Assembly: GCA_902536555.1 (NCBI GenBank)
Contig: CACAXR010000001.1
Span: 1-64,000 of the forward strand
Direction of reading: 5' to 3'
Source of the DNA: an uncultured Prochlorococcus sp.
Lineage (GTDB): Bacteria; Cyanobacteriota; Cyanobacteriia; PCC-6307; Cyanobiaceae
Length of the DNA stretch: 64,000 bases
Shown here: one piece after another, positions 43,403 to 53,173 of the stretch
Numbering within the stretch: the first letter of the stretch is position 1
Layout: each line of letters begins with the position of its first letter
Notes under the pieces: generated by a model
Seen by the model: the letters and a program-made list of their open reading frames with translations, nothing else
What the model was told of the DNA's origin: nothing
The model's database searches: none
Position numbers and translations under genes: made by a program

Positions 43403-44619
43403 TTTTTCTCAAGTAGAACTACTGAATGGCAACTTATACCCTCTTCTCTACCTTCTGGACCCAATTTTTCATTAGTGGTTGCTTTAATCCCAATTAAATT
43501 TTCATCAATATTTAAGATTTCAGAAATATTTTTTTTCATCAGTTTAATATGTGGCATTATTTTTGGCCTTTCAGCAACAAGAACACTATCAATATTATTT
43601 ATTTCCCAACCATCTTGTCTTATCAATTCAATTACTTTTGATAACAAAAACAAGCTATCAGAATTTTTCCATTTTTCATCAGATGGGGGGAAATACTTCC
43701 CTATATCGCCCAGCGAAAGTGCTCCCAATAATGCATCCATTATTGAGTGAGTTAAAACATCAGCATCACTATGTCCATCCAATCCCAAATTTTTAGGATG
43801 ATGCAATTTTACACCTCCAATAATTAAATCTCTATCCTCTACTAGTCTGTGAATATCGTATCCGTTGCCTATTCTAAATTTCATGAATTGATTATCATCT
43901 TTTATTATTCTCTTACTTTGTGGGAATTTTTTGTAGTTTTCATTTGAAATTAAGTCACCTCTTCTATCTATTGTTCTTTCAATACTTTTTTGTCTTCTCC
44001 ACGATTTAATCTCTTCATGATTGCCGCTCACTAAAATATCTGGCACTTTCATATCTTTAAAAGTTAATGGCCTGGTGTATTGAGGATATTCTAATAAATA
44101 AGAATTATGACTCTCATCCACTAAGGAGTCTGGATCCCCAAGAGTTCCTGGTAATAATCTTGTCAAACCATTAATTATCGATATAGCAGGTATTTCACCT
44201 CCAGAAAGTACATAATCGCCTATCGATATCTCTTCATCAGCTAAATATCTAATCCTTTCATCAAAACCTTCATATTGACCACAAATAATAATTATTTGAT
44301 CCAAAGTGGACCATCTGGCAAGATCCTTTTGCTTTAAGACTTTACCCTGTGGGGTCATCAGCAAAGTTTTACTTTTAGGTAATTTTCTAATTGATTCATA
44401 TGCCTTATAAATAGGTTCAGGTTTTAATACCATACCTGCGCCTCCTCCATAAGGCTTATCATCTACTTGTCTGTAAGAACCTTCTCCATATTCTCTTAAA
44501 TCATGTAAATTTACATCTATCAAATTCTTATCTAGAGCTCTTGTTATGACCCCTAAATTTTTTATTAATTCAAAAGCTTTAGGGAACAATGTAATTACAT
44601 CAAAATTAAAACCACTCAT
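43399..44619 (-). CDS. trmD/ispF: TrmD-IspF single ORF: tRNA m1G37 methyltransferase + MEcPP synthase
   Basis: 406 aa reading through two enzymes. Residues 1 to about 230 are TrmD, which methylates G37 of tRNAs: [22 protein letters not shown], the trefoil-knot SAM site [12 protein letters not shown] and [13 protein letters not shown]. Residues 246-406 are IspF of the MEP isoprenoid pathway: [31 protein letters not shown] and [10 protein letters not shown]. The linker is about 15 residues with no stop. An internal ATG at 43,884 could give separate IspF, but no clear Shine-Dalgarno precedes it. It abuts the era stop codon. Confidence 0.9.
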   Translation of the reverse strand: MSGFNFDVITLFPKAFELIKNLGVITRALDKNLIDVNLHDLREYGEGSYRQVDDKPYGGGAGMVLKPEPIYKAYESIRKLPKSKTLLMTPQGKVLKQKDLARWSTLDQIIIICGQYEGFDERIRYLADEEISIGDYVLSGGEIPAISIINGLTRLLPGTLGDPDSLVDESHNSYLLEYPQYTRPLTFKDMKVPDILVSGNHEEIKSWRRQKSIERTIDRRGDLISNENYKKFPQSKRIIKDDNQFMKFRIGNGYDIHRLVEDRDLIIGGVKLHHPKNLGLDGHSDADVLTHSIMDALLGALSLGDIGKYFPPSDEKWKNSDSLFLLSKVIELIRQDGWEINNIDSVLVAERPKIMPHIKLMKKNISEILNIDENLIGIKATTNEKLGPEGREEGISCHSVVLLEKK

Positions 44620-45531
44620 CTAGAAATCTTCCTCATAACCAAACTCAATTAACCTTGATTCTTTTTTTCTCCAATTTGGAACAACTTTCACAAACAACTC
44701 TAGGTGAACTGGACCATCAATTAATTTTGACATATTTGATCTTGCTGACTGACCAATCATTTTTAACATTGAACCTTTCTTTCCAATAAGAATGCCTTTT
44801 TGAGTTGATCTTTCAACAATAATAGTAGCCAAAATAGCTGTAAAAACTTTACCATTTTTTCTTTTCATTTCCTCTCTCTTTTCTATCTTTACTGCGACAC
44901 TATGAGGTACTTCTTCTCTTGTATTTTTTAATACCTGCTCTCTTACTAAATCAGATAACAAGTTATCTAATGGTTGGTCGCAAATCGTCTCTTCGTCATA
45001 AAGTTTTGGTCCCTCTGGAAGAAAATTAAGTACCATATCTACCAGTTCAGAACATCCCTCTCCTTGAAAAGCACTTACAATTTGAAAGTTTCTTTTAACT
45101 CCAAAAAATCTTCTATATTGATCTAATCGTAAATTCCTAAATTCTTTATTAACCAAATCCCACTTATTTAATGCCACAATAAATTCAATTTTATTTGCGA
45201 TTAGAAAGTTCAAAATATATTCATCACCTCTACCAGGTTCTTCACTTGAATCAATTACAAAAATTACCATATCAACTCCATTAATTGCAGATTTTGCGTT
45301 TTTTACTAATATCTCTCCAAGTCGATGATGAGGTTTATGAACACCTGGGGTATCAACAAAAATTATTTGCCCATTATCTGTAGTAAGTATTCCTTTTAAT
45401 TTATTTCTAGTAGTTTGAGCTATTGGAGAAGTAATTGTTATTTTTTCTCCAATCAATTTATTTATTAAAGTAGATTTACCTACATTTGGCCTTCCTAGTA
45501 AAGTTACGAACCCAGATCTATAATTGGCCAA
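44620..45531 (-). CDS. era: GTPase Era
   Basis: Ribosome-associated GTPase needed for 16S rRNA maturation. G1 is GRPNVGKST, G3 DTPGVH, G4 NKWDL, and the C-terminal KH domain has GILIGKKGSMLKMIG. 303 aa is standard. It is the first gene of the minus-strand operon era, trmD-ispF, TIGR03792, larB, with no spacer to trmD. Confidence 0.95.
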   Translation of the reverse strand: MANYRSGFVTLLGRPNVGKSTLINKLIGEKITITSPIAQTTRNKLKGILTTDNGQIIFVDTPGVHKPHHRLGEILVKNAKSAINGVDMVIFVIDSSEEPGRGDEYILNFLIANKIEFIVALNKWDLVNKEFRNLRLDQYRRFFGVKRNFQIVSAFQGEGCSELVDMVLNFLPEGPKLYDEETICDQPLDNLLSDLVREQVLKNTREEVPHSVAVKIEKREEMKRKNGKVFTAILATIIVERSTQKGILIGKKGSMLKMIGQSARSNMSKLIDGPVHLELFVKVVPNWRKKESRLIEFGYEEDF

Positions 45532-45569
45532 AGACTTTTATTGCATCAATAATAAAATTCTGATCAAAA

Positions 45570-46097
45570 ATGAAAAAAAAAACCATAAATTTAAAAGAAG
45601 CTTCGTTCACGCAAGCAATAAACATAGCTGCACAATGGTGCAAAGAGTGGAGTGAAGATTTACTCAGCGAAGAGGTTTTAGCAGATAGAATCGCAGAGCT
45701 AACTAAAACAAGAAATGGACTCAGAGGATTTTTTGCATACGCTTTATCAGATAAAGATTGTTTTTTGTTAGATAAACTTCCTTTTTCACTAATTTACAAA
45801 CTGAACGAAGGTGGTGATTCTGTAACAGAAATAGTAGTAAAAAATTTAATAATGAGTTCCGCTCAAATTATTATTCATCGAAGAGATAATAATCATGAAT
45901 ATGAAATAACATCGGAAAACATTTCAGATAGATGTAAGGCTATTTTAAGACTGCTTGAAACTAAGTCAGTTACAAAGTCTGTTAATCAAGTCCTTAAAGA
46001 CTTAGATGATATGGGCAATAGTTTTAATAATTCAGTAAAGTATGATTCCGAGCAAAAGGAATTCATAAAAAAACAAATTCTTGATATTGCCCAATAA
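45570..46097 (+). CDS. Conserved hypothetical protein (unknown function)
   Basis: 175 aa, soluble, mixed helix/strand. An N-terminal helix-rich part (AINIAAQWCKEWSEDLLSEEVLADRIAEL, NGLRGFFAYAL) is followed by strands (EIVVKNLIMSSAQIIIHRR). I recognise no named domain. The composition and position between core genes indicate a real picocyanobacterial gene. It is divergent from era with 38 bp between starts, and its stop codon is next to a terminator hairpin shared with the facing gene. Confidence 0.6.
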   Translation: MKKKTINLKEASFTQAINIAAQWCKEWSEDLLSEEVLADRIAELTKTRNGLRGFFAYALSDKDCFLLDKLPFSLIYKLNEGGDSVTEIVVKNLIMSSAQIIIHRRDNNHEYEITSENISDRCKAILRLLETKSVTKSVNQVLKDLDDMGNSFNNSVKYDSEQKEFIKKQILDIAQ

Positions 46098-46098
46098 A

Positions 46099-46124
46099 AA
46101 AGCGTAGTAACAAGTCTACGCTTT
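46099..46124 (-). terminator. Rho-independent terminator for the Bax-inhibitor-like gene
   Basis: A perfect 9-bp stem (AAAGCGTAG / CTACGCTTT) with an 8-nt loop. On the minus strand it is followed by TTTTTATT, so it fits termination of the gene ending at 46,149. It begins right after the plus-strand stop codon at 46,097, where the following sequence is less T-rich, so it may also weaken plus-strand read-through. Confidence 0.75.
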
Positions 46125-46148
46125 AGGCTAATTATTTACTTAATAAGT

Positions 46149-46886
46149 TTAGTCTCTTCTTCCTCCGCCTTGGAGTGCAATCATTAATCTCAATATAAAG
46201 ACAAAAAGATTTATATAAGTTAGATACATACCTAGAGCCCCTGCAAGGTATTGATCATCATTATATCTTCTTGGCATTGTATAGAAATCAACGAAAGACA
46301 TTGCAACAAATAAGACAGTTCCAAATCCTGCAATTATCAATTCGAGTCCTGAACCTCCAAAAACTCCTGGAGCAAAGAATCCTCCAATTAGTTGCACAAA
46401 CATTGCTATAAGCAATCCTATCAATCCAAGCCCAACTACTCCACTTAGTGCTTGACCAACACTATCACTCATTCTTTGGCCAGTGTAAGAAGCAATAACG
46501 AAAGTTATACCAGTAGCTAAGGCAGCTGTTCCAACCGAACCAATACCAATTGTTCCTATTGCTAAAGCAACTATTCCACTTAAGGTGAATCCAGTTAACA
46601 AACTAAATGCTGTCAACAAGGGCAGGGCCTTCGCATTATTTGCATTATTTGCAGCGCTTGTGGCTATAAAAAACAAAATCAATTCTGCAATTAATGCAAC
46701 TATTGAAAGAGGCTGGAAAAGAACAGGATTTGTTGCTATGAGTGAAACACCTGCTAAAACGCCTAAAGAAGTTAAAACCATACCTCCACCTACATAAGGT
46801 AAAGCTTTTTGAACAACATTAGGTCCAACAATTGAACTATTTTGTGCTTCACGAATAGCTTGATTGAAATTACTACTTGCTGGCAT
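46149..46886 (-). CDS. Bax inhibitor-1/YccA-like membrane protein
   Basis: 245 aa with seven hydrophobic segments after a polar N-terminus of about 28 residues. The order of segments and motifs GFTLSGIVALAIG, TGITFVIASYTGQRM and LGMYLTYINLFVFILRLM match the YccA/BI-1 family, proposed pH-sensitive ion leak channels or stress-related membrane proteins. The physiological role in cyanobacteria is unknown. It is the last gene of the ffh, rpsP, phoH strand and is closed by the hairpin terminator at 46,099. Confidence 0.85.
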   Translation of the reverse strand: MPASSNFNQAIREAQNSSIVGPNVVQKALPYVGGGMVLTSLGVLAGVSLIATNPVLFQPLSIVALIAELILFFIATSAANNANNAKALPLLTAFSLLTGFTLSGIVALAIGTIGIGSVGTAALATGITFVIASYTGQRMSDSVGQALSGVVGLGLIGLLIAMFVQLIGGFFAPGVFGGSGLELIIAGFGTVLFVAMSFVDFYTMPRRYNDDQYLAGALGMYLTYINLFVFILRLMIALQGGGRRD

Positions 46887-46959
46887 TTTTTTTTTTTTAT
46901 TTGGACTTATTCTACTTGATTTTTCAAATTTCAGGGTACGGATCTCCAGAGTTATAAAT

Positions 46960-47916
46960 TTATTGATAAGCCTCGATAATTTTTTGAACTAAAGGATGAC
47001 GCACTACATCTTCAACATTTAAATAACAAAATTTTATACCTTCAGTATCAGAGAAAATTCTCGATGCTTCAATGAGGCCGCTTTCCTGTTCTTTTTTTAA
47101 ATCAATTTGTGTAATATCTCCGTTCACAATCATTTTTGATCTCTCTCCTAATCTGGTCAAAAACATTCTCATTTGAGAGCAAGAAGTATTTTGTGCTTCA
47201 TCCAAGATAATTAAAGAATTATCTAAGGTTCTTCCTCTCATAAATGCCAAAGGAGCAACTTCAATAATTCCCTTATCAATTAACGAATTTGTTCTATCAA
47301 ACCCGAAAATACTATGTAAAGAATCAAATAAGGGTCTTAAATATGGATCTACTTTTTGTTGCAAATCACCAGGTAGAAATCCCAAACTTTCACCAGCTTC
47401 TACAGCTGGTCTGGTTAAAACAATTTTTTCAATTTTTTTCTCGTTCAATAGCCTTGCCGCGCAAACAGTTGCTAAAAATGTCTTACCAGTTCCAGCTGGG
47501 CCAATAGCGAAAGTAAGATCAAAGTTTTCAATTGATTCAACATATTCTTTTTGCCTTATAGTTCTTGGTCTTAAAAATCTTCCCTCTTTGGAACGCGCAA
47601 GAATTTTTTTTCCAAGTTCAGCATGTGAAGACGATTCGCCCATATTTAAAGAACTTAAAGCCGCTTTAAGATCTACCTCTGGAACTTCTAACCCTTGTTC
47701 CCAAATTGGTCTTGTAAGTTCTACTAATGCTGAGGCTCTCTCAATTTTAGATATGACACCGTTCATCTCAAGTTGTAAGCCTCTTATAGTTAAGGAAACT
47801 CCCGTAAGAGACTCAAATTTTTTTAAGAAAGAATTACCAGGTCCAGATAATGCTGTAGCGGCATCAGAGCTTGGCAAATCAATTTTGAAGTGACCAGTTT
47901 TGGAAACTTCCTTCAT
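46960..47916 (-). CDS. phoH: PhoH-like ATPase
   Basis: 318 aa. After an N-terminal KH-like segment (SLTIRGLQLEMNGV), the ATPase has Walker A AIGPAGTGKTFLA, TRPAVEAGESLGFLPGDL, and Walker B SLIILDEAQNTS, all typical of PhoH. Proposed roles are RNA metabolism or phosphate-stress related; the biochemical function is unsettled. It follows rpsP after 36 bp in the same direction. Confidence 0.92.
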   Translation of the reverse strand: MKEVSKTGHFKIDLPSSDAATALSGPGNSFLKKFESLTGVSLTIRGLQLEMNGVISKIERASALVELTRPIWEQGLEVPEVDLKAALSSLNMGESSSHAELGKKILARSKEGRFLRPRTIRQKEYVESIENFDLTFAIGPAGTGKTFLATVCAARLLNEKKIEKIVLTRPAVEAGESLGFLPGDLQQKVDPYLRPLFDSLHSIFGFDRTNSLIDKGIIEVAPLAFMRGRTLDNSLIILDEAQNTSCSQMRMFLTRLGERSKMIVNGDITQIDLKKEQESGLIEASRIFSDTEGIKFCYLNVEDVVRHPLVQKIIEAYQ

Positions 47917-47952
47917 CTAGTTATTGAATAAGAATAAAAATTTATCAAATCA

Positions 47953-48318
47953 CTAGCTTTCTGCTTCATTACTCTCGCTTTCAGCTTTAGTACTATCATT
48001 TTCTTCGTCTTTTATTTTAGCCTTAGCTAATTTTTCCTTCTCTAACTTTGCTTTACCAATTGCGATAGAGGGTCTTTCCGTTTTTTCTAATAACCCTCCC
48101 TTTTCTAGTAAGGTTCTCACAACATCAGTTGGCTGAGCACCTTGAGTAAGTCTTGTTCTTAAAGCTTCTGTGTCAAGCCTGGTTTCCTTAGTTCTTGGGT
48201 TATAAAAACCTAGTTCTTGTAGAGGTCTACCATCTCTTCTGGAAGTACTATTGCATGCAACAATTCTGAAACTTGCCTCTTTTTTCTTTCCAAAGCGCTT
48301 AAGGCGCAATTTAATCAT
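47953..48318 (-). CDS. rpsP: 30S ribosomal protein S16
   Basis: 121 aa. The S16 core is clear: [38 protein letters not shown], and [14 protein letters not shown]. The last ~35 residues form an acidic, Glu/Ser-rich tail ([23 protein letters not shown]) longer than in E. coli S16 (82 aa), a common extension in cyanobacteria. It lies 54 bp downstream of ffh, a conserved neighbourhood. Confidence 0.95.
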   Translation of the reverse strand: MIKLRLKRFGKKKEASFRIVACNSTSRRDGRPLQELGFYNPRTKETRLDTEALRTRLTQGAQPTDVVRTLLEKGGLLEKTERPSIAIGKAKLEKEKLAKAKIKDEENDSTKAESESNEAES

Positions 48319-48372
48319 CTTAAAGTAATGCGTTTTTTATAATAATATCATTTAAAGGTAAAAATATAGAAA

Positions 48373-49833
48373 CTATAAATCGGCAAAACCTTTTTTCTTT
48401 TTATTATTTTTTTGTTTTTTCATTGGCTTATTTCCACTCATACCTCCCATTCCTGGCATACCTCCCATTCCTGGCATACCTCCCATTCCTGGCATACCTC
48501 CCATTCCTGGCATACCTCCCATTCCTGGCATACCTCCGTTAGACATTTGTTTCATAAAACCTCTCATCCTTTGAAAATCAGCTAATACTTTATCTACATC
48601 TTTTGCTTCATAACCACTACCCTGAGCGATCCTTTGTCTTCTGGATGGTTGAGCGGCAAGAACTTCGGGTTTTTGTTTCTCCTCAAGAGTCATTGACGAT
48701 ATCATAGATTCTATTTTCTTAAGTTGATCTTCTCCATCTTTTATCATCCCATCATCTATTTTATTCATTCCAGGAATTAATTTAATCAATCCACCAAGTG
48801 AACCCATTCTTTTAATTAATCTCATTTGCTTTACAAAATCATTAAAATCAAAAGTTGCTTCTTGAAGCTTCTTTTGCATAGCTTCTGCATCAGCAAGTTC
48901 AACTTCTTTTTGTGCTTTTTCAACTAGTGTCAATACATCGCCCATTCCTAAAATTCTGCTGGCCATTCTCTCTGGATGAAATGGTTGCAATGCCTCTATT
49001 TTTTCACCCACACCTATAAATTTGATTGGTTTACCACTTATTTTTCTTATTGATAAAGCAGCTCCGCCTCTTGAGTCACCATCCAACTTAGTTAATATCG
49101 CCCCTGTGATTCCTACTTTTTCATGAAATGACTTTGTTAAATCTGCAGCTTCTTGACCAATCATTGAATCAACAACAAGCAAAACCTCATCAGGATTAGA
49201 AACTTCTTTAATTCGAACCATTTCACTCATCATGGAATCATCAATTTGCAGTCTTCCTGCGGTATCAATAATTATCGAATTAAAATCATTTTCACTAGCA
49301 AAATTCAATGCTTCCTTTGCTATTTCTTCTGGTTTGCTATTCTTTTCTTTAGCTGAAAAAACTTCCAATTCATATTGACTTCCCAATGTTTTAAGCTGCT
49401 CTACAGCTGCTGGTCGATAAATATCCGCAGCCACCAAAAGAACTTTTTTATCTTTTTCCTTTAAATAAAGTCCTAATTTTCCTGTTGCAGTTGTTTTACC
49501 CGCTCCCTGAAGTCCAGCCATCAAAATTACTGTAGGACTATTTTCATTTTCGTTTAATGGAGAATTTTCATTCCCCATAATGTTAATCAATTCTTTATTT
49601 ACAACTTCTATAAATTTTTGACCTGGGTTAACACCCCTAACTACTTCTTCTCCAATAGCTTTATCTTTAACATCTATTATAAACTCTTTTACTACAGACA
49701 AACTAACATCTGCATCAAGCAGTGCTCTTTTTACCTCCCTCAAGGCATCGTTAATGTTATTTTCACTAATTTTTGCTTCGCCTCTTAAACCCTTTACTGC
49801 GTCTTCAAAGCGTGACGAGAGTTCATCAAACAT
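48373..49833 (-). CDS. ffh: Signal recognition particle protein Ffh
   Basis: 486 aa SRP54 GTPase that binds 4.5S RNA and signal sequences for co-translational targeting. The NG domain has GLQGAGKTTATGKL, DTAGRLQ and TKLDGDSRGG. The M domain includes GSGYEAKDVDKVLADFQRMRGFMKQM. The C-terminal end is unusual: five or more MPGMGG hexapeptides in a row, then a lysine-rich tail. Met/Gly-rich ends are seen in many Ffh proteins, but this one is encoded by near-perfect 18-bp DNA repeats. Confidence 0.95.
   Translation of the reverse strand: MFDELSSRFEDAVKGLRGEAKISENNINDALREVKRALLDADVSLSVVKEFIIDVKDKAIGEEVVRGVNPGQKFIEVVNKELINIMGNENSPLNENENSPTVILMAGLQGAGKTTATGKLGLYLKEKDKKVLLVAADIYRPAAVEQLKTLGSQYELEVFSAKEKNSKPEEIAKEALNFASENDFNSIIIDTAGRLQIDDSMMSEMVRIKEVSNPDEVLLVVDSMIGQEAADLTKSFHEKVGITGAILTKLDGDSRGGAALSIRKISGKPIKFIGVGEKIEALQPFHPERMASRILGMGDVLTLVEKAQKEVELADAEAMQKKLQEATFDFNDFVKQMRLIKRMGSLGGLIKLIPGMNKIDDGMIKDGEDQLKKIESMISSMTLEEKQKPEVLAAQPSRRQRIAQGSGYEAKDVDKVLADFQRMRGFMKQMSNGGMPGMGGMPGMGGMPGMGGMPGMGGMPGMGGMSGNKPMKKQKNNKKKKGFADL
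48441..48530 (-). repeat. 18-bp tandem repeat, five units, in ffh
   Basis: The unit TACCTCCCATTCCTGGCA occurs five times in a row without change and encodes MPGMGG on the minus strand. Being in frame, gain or loss of units would only change the length of the Met/Gly tail. Identical units at the DNA level point to recent expansion by slippage or recombination. Confidence 0.95.
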
Positions 49834-49880
49834 TATTAAAAAGTAATTTCAATTATTATAGATGATCTTGAAGTTTGCGA

Positions 49881-51986
49881 TTACAAGCCACTCACGAAAT
49901 CAACTAATTTCCATGATTTATTTGAAAAACCCAAAATATATTTAACTTTAAGGGGATTCAATGATGTTTCATTAACAAATTCTCCAGAACTCTTTACTAT
50001 TCTCTCTAGATAATTCAATTCAACTAAAACAACTATCCGAGATGAATTTTGCGACTCCAAATCAATCTTACGAATTTGAGAATTAATTTCTTTATAAATC
50101 CCCTTCTTGATATCGTTTTGTCTTTCTTCGATTGTTCGATTAATCAAACCTTTACTAACAATCTTAGAAAGATTCATTTCACTATTCCCTGCTAAGTAAT
50201 TACTTTTACTTAGAAGCCAACCATTAATTAAATTCCTAATATCTTCTAGAGAAGGTGAAGGGGTATTAAGTTCTTTGAATTCATATGAAATAATTGAAGT
50301 AGATTTCTCAGGAATAGAGTTCAATTTGCTTGAAGGATTTTTTTTTATTTCTTGATTATTATATTTTTCACTAATCTTTTGATTTTTATCTATTGCAATT
50401 AAAGGTTTTTCAGCAATAGCTTCCTCCTGAGTTGATTTTTTTAAATTATTTCTTAAAAATCCAATCCCAATACCAAATGCAAATAAGATTAAAAACGCAT
50501 AAACATAAATTAAATAAGGTGACCGATTAATAATCTCTTTATCCTTCAAAAATTCACCAAAACTAAACTTTAATTCGGCAATTTTTTCAAATAAAAAATT
50601 ATAAAACTCTATTGGTTTTTTCTTAAAGTATTCCTCATTGAACTTGTTTTCTTTGATCTCAACCTTTTCATAATCTTGCTTTATGCCACCAGGCCAAGGT
50701 AGTTTTCTATCATTAATATTTTCCAATAAATTATCAAAGTCTTCAGTCGTTTCTGTGAAGGATTCCTTATCGATCTGTTGTTTCTGAAGATTTGACCTAA
50801 TTGAAATTTTATTTGATTTCTTTTCTAATTTTTCAATAAATTCTTGAATTTCCCTGTCTTCAAACCAAGAATCTAAATCAACCTCTTTTGAGTTAATGTC
50901 TCTATACCCAACTAAAACATCATTCTCTAACCAATTTTTACAGAAAATACATATCGCTTCTAACTTATTTCCGGGATAACTATTTAGCCAATCTCGTAAA
51001 TTTTCATCAGAACTACTTGAAAACCTTGCAGAGGCCTGATCAATATCAGCTAAAAGCAAATCTAAACAACCAACTAGCGGCATTGAATCAAGACCAGATA
51101 AATTTAGTTTCTTTAAAATTCTTCTCGCTTCAAATAATTTTTCCGGCTTTCTTCTAGAGAAACCAATAGCTGTTAAGGATAGAAATGCTAAAAATCCTGC
51201 TTCTAATGATCCTCTTTTTTGTAATTCAAGAAACAAATCAATCTGTTCTTGCACAGTCAAAAATGGCTTAATTTGTTGAAAAAAAGCTTCAAACTCTTGC
51301 TGATTTAAATAATCTTTATATTCAGCTTTATTATTACCTTCCAAACCACCTCTTTTGATTATTAAATTTTCCAACATACTTAAGCCTTTTTTATGAGACT
51401 CTTGATCATTTAGATCCCTACTAAGTAGATCTAGGATTCTGTAAGGAAGCAAAGCAACCAAATCTTCTTCAAGTTCTTTTCTTATATCTCCAAGCTTTCC
51501 CATTCTTTGTAGAAGTTGTATACCTTCATGTAAAAAGTCTGCCGCGTTCGAATAGGATCTAAGCTGTTGTTCTTGAATTGCAGAATCTCTAGCTGTTAAA
51601 GCAGCCAATAATGTTAAATCAGCTTCTCTACTACTTCCTAAAGCTGGAGTTTGTGGAGGCTGCAATGCTTTTCTCGTGATTTTAAAAGCTTCTTTTGGTG
51701 AACCTGATTCCCAAAGAAGTATTAATCCTGCTACTTCTCTATTTGAGGAAAAATCCAATCCAGAATTCCCATTTAATAACAAATTTTCGTACTCTCTTCT
51801 ACTTTCTGGATCTGTAAGTAGATCGGCAGTGAGGCGAAGCAACTCAGATCTTTGGGTTAAAACTTCATAAGTAAAACCTTCATTGGGTGTTTTATCTAAC
51901 CGCAATTGAAACGCCCTTAATATTTCCTCAGAAGTTGCAGAGGGGCTTACGCCAATTAAACGAAAATGATCTAAAGGAAGTTCCAA
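49881..51986 (-). CDS. ftn2: Arc6/Ftn2 (ZipN)-like cell division protein
   Basis: 701 aa. The N-terminus (LDHFRLIGVSPSATSEEILRAFQLRLD) is the divergent J-domain-like region of Arc6/Ftn2, which links FtsZ to the membrane. It is followed by a long helical middle, a single membrane segment near residues 507-527 (YLIYVYAFLILFAFGIGIGFL), and a C-terminal IMS/ARC6-like domain (INGWLLSKSNYLAG, ... YILGFSNKSWKLVDF). The start is TTG at 51,986 and gives the expected N-terminus. This supports a cyanobacterial origin. It is divergent from pdhA across 148 bp. Confidence 0.88.
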   Translation of the reverse strand: MELPLDHFRLIGVSPSATSEEILRAFQLRLDKTPNEGFTYEVLTQRSELLRLTADLLTDPESRREYENLLLNGNSGLDFSSNREVAGLILLWESGSPKEAFKITRKALQPPQTPALGSSREADLTLLAALTARDSAIQEQQLRSYSNAADFLHEGIQLLQRMGKLGDIRKELEEDLVALLPYRILDLLSRDLNDQESHKKGLSMLENLIIKRGGLEGNNKAEYKDYLNQQEFEAFFQQIKPFLTVQEQIDLFLELQKRGSLEAGFLAFLSLTAIGFSRRKPEKLFEARRILKKLNLSGLDSMPLVGCLDLLLADIDQASARFSSSSDENLRDWLNSYPGNKLEAICIFCKNWLENDVLVGYRDINSKEVDLDSWFEDREIQEFIEKLEKKSNKISIRSNLQKQQIDKESFTETTEDFDNLLENINDRKLPWPGGIKQDYEKVEIKENKFNEEYFKKKPIEFYNFLFEKIAELKFSFGEFLKDKEIINRSPYLIYVYAFLILFAFGIGIGFLRNNLKKSTQEEAIAEKPLIAIDKNQKISEKYNNQEIKKNPSSKLNSIPEKSTSIISYEFKELNTPSPSLEDIRNLINGWLLSKSNYLAGNSEMNLSKIVSKGLINRTIEERQNDIKKGIYKEINSQIRKIDLESQNSSRIVVLVELNYLERIVKSSGEFVNETSLNPLKVKYILGFSNKSWKLVDFVSGL

Positions 51987-52134
51987 ACAAATATCCTATT
52001 GAAAATTCTTAGATAAATTTTATCAAGTTAAAAATTTTTTTCACAAGGTCTTACAGAGTTATTAAAAAAAATCATGAAAATCGCCCTTCACAGCTTAGAA
52101 TGTTAACAAATCAAAACTTCGTTAAGGTATTTTC

Positions 52135-53172
52135 TTGGAAACACACGTAGAGAGAATCTCAAATCTTCAAGACATAAAAAAAGCTGAATTAGATCGAGAA
52201 ACCGGATTATTCCTTTTTGAGGACATGACGCTTGGTCGTAGGTTTGAAGATAAGTGTGCAGAAATGTATTACAGGGGGAAAATGTTTGGTTTCGTTCATT
52301 TATATAACGGTCAAGAGGCTATAAGCACAGGAGTAATTGGCGCAATGAAAAAGAAACATGATTGGTTTTGTAGTACTTATCGCGATCATGTTCATGCACT
52401 AAGTGCAGGGGTCCCCTCCTTTGAAGTAATGAGTGAACTTTTTGGTAAAGCTACTGGTTGTAGCAAAGGCCGAGGTGGGTCCATGCACTTATTTTCAAGA
52501 GAGCATCACTTACTTGGAGGATATGCATTTATTGGAGAGGGAATTCCAGTTGCCTTAGGGGCAGCCTTTTCAAGCAAATACAAAAAAGAAGTTGCTGGTA
52601 ATAGTAATAGTGATGCTGTAACTGCAGCATTCTTTGGGGATGGTACTTGCAATAATGGGCAGTTTTTTGAGTGTTTAAATATGGCCCAGTTATGGAAATT
52701 ACCCATAATTTTTGTTGTTGAAAATAATAAATGGGCTATTGGTATGGCTCACGATAGAGCTACTAGTAATCCTGAAATCTGGAGAAAAGCGTCTGCTTTT
52801 GGTATGCACGGCGAGGAAGTTGATGGAATGGATGTATTAGCAGTTAGAGGAGCAGCACAAAGAGCAATTGAACGTGCTAGAGCAGGAGAAGGTCCGACAC
52901 TTTTAGAATGTTTGACTTATAGATATAGAGGACATTCTCTTGCAGATCCAGATGAATTAAGGTCTGAGAAAGAGAAGGAGTTTTGGGGGAAAAGAGATCC
53001 TATTAAGAAATTAGCCAAAGAAATTATTGACGGTAAATTCGCAACAGAGGAAGAATTAAAAATTATTGAAAAGAAAATTGATGCAGAGATATCGGAGTCA
53101 GTTAAAAATGCTATTGAAGCTCCCGAACCCCCTTCAGAAGAATTAACCAAATATATTTGGGCAGAAGATTAA
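52135..53172 (+). CDS. pdhA: Pyruvate dehydrogenase E1 component, alpha subunit
   Basis: Thiamine-diphosphate-dependent decarboxylase subunit. Features seen: [28 protein letters not shown], the GGSMH motif, [13 protein letters not shown] and the TPP motif starting [12 protein letters not shown] and ending near VENN. 345 aa is normal. The start is TTG (ttg-gaa-aca) and no in-frame ATG or GTG precedes the conserved region. pdhB is not adjacent, as usual in cyanobacteria. It ends one base before the convergent sigma-factor stop codon. Confidence 0.93.
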   Translation: METHVERISNLQDIKKAELDRETGLFLFEDMTLGRRFEDKCAEMYYRGKMFGFVHLYNGQEAISTGVIGAMKKKHDWFCSTYRDHVHALSAGVPSFEVMSELFGKATGCSKGRGGSMHLFSREHHLLGGYAFIGEGIPVALGAAFSSKYKKEVAGNSNSDAVTAAFFGDGTCNNGQFFECLNMAQLWKLPIIFVVENNKWAIGMAHDRATSNPEIWRKASAFGMHGEEVDGMDVLAVRGAAQRAIERARAGEGPTLLECLTYRYRGHSLADPDELRSEKEKEFWGKRDPIKKLAKEIIDGKFATEEELKIIEKKIDAEISESVKNAIEAPEPPSEELTKYIWAED

Positions 53173-53173
53173 A

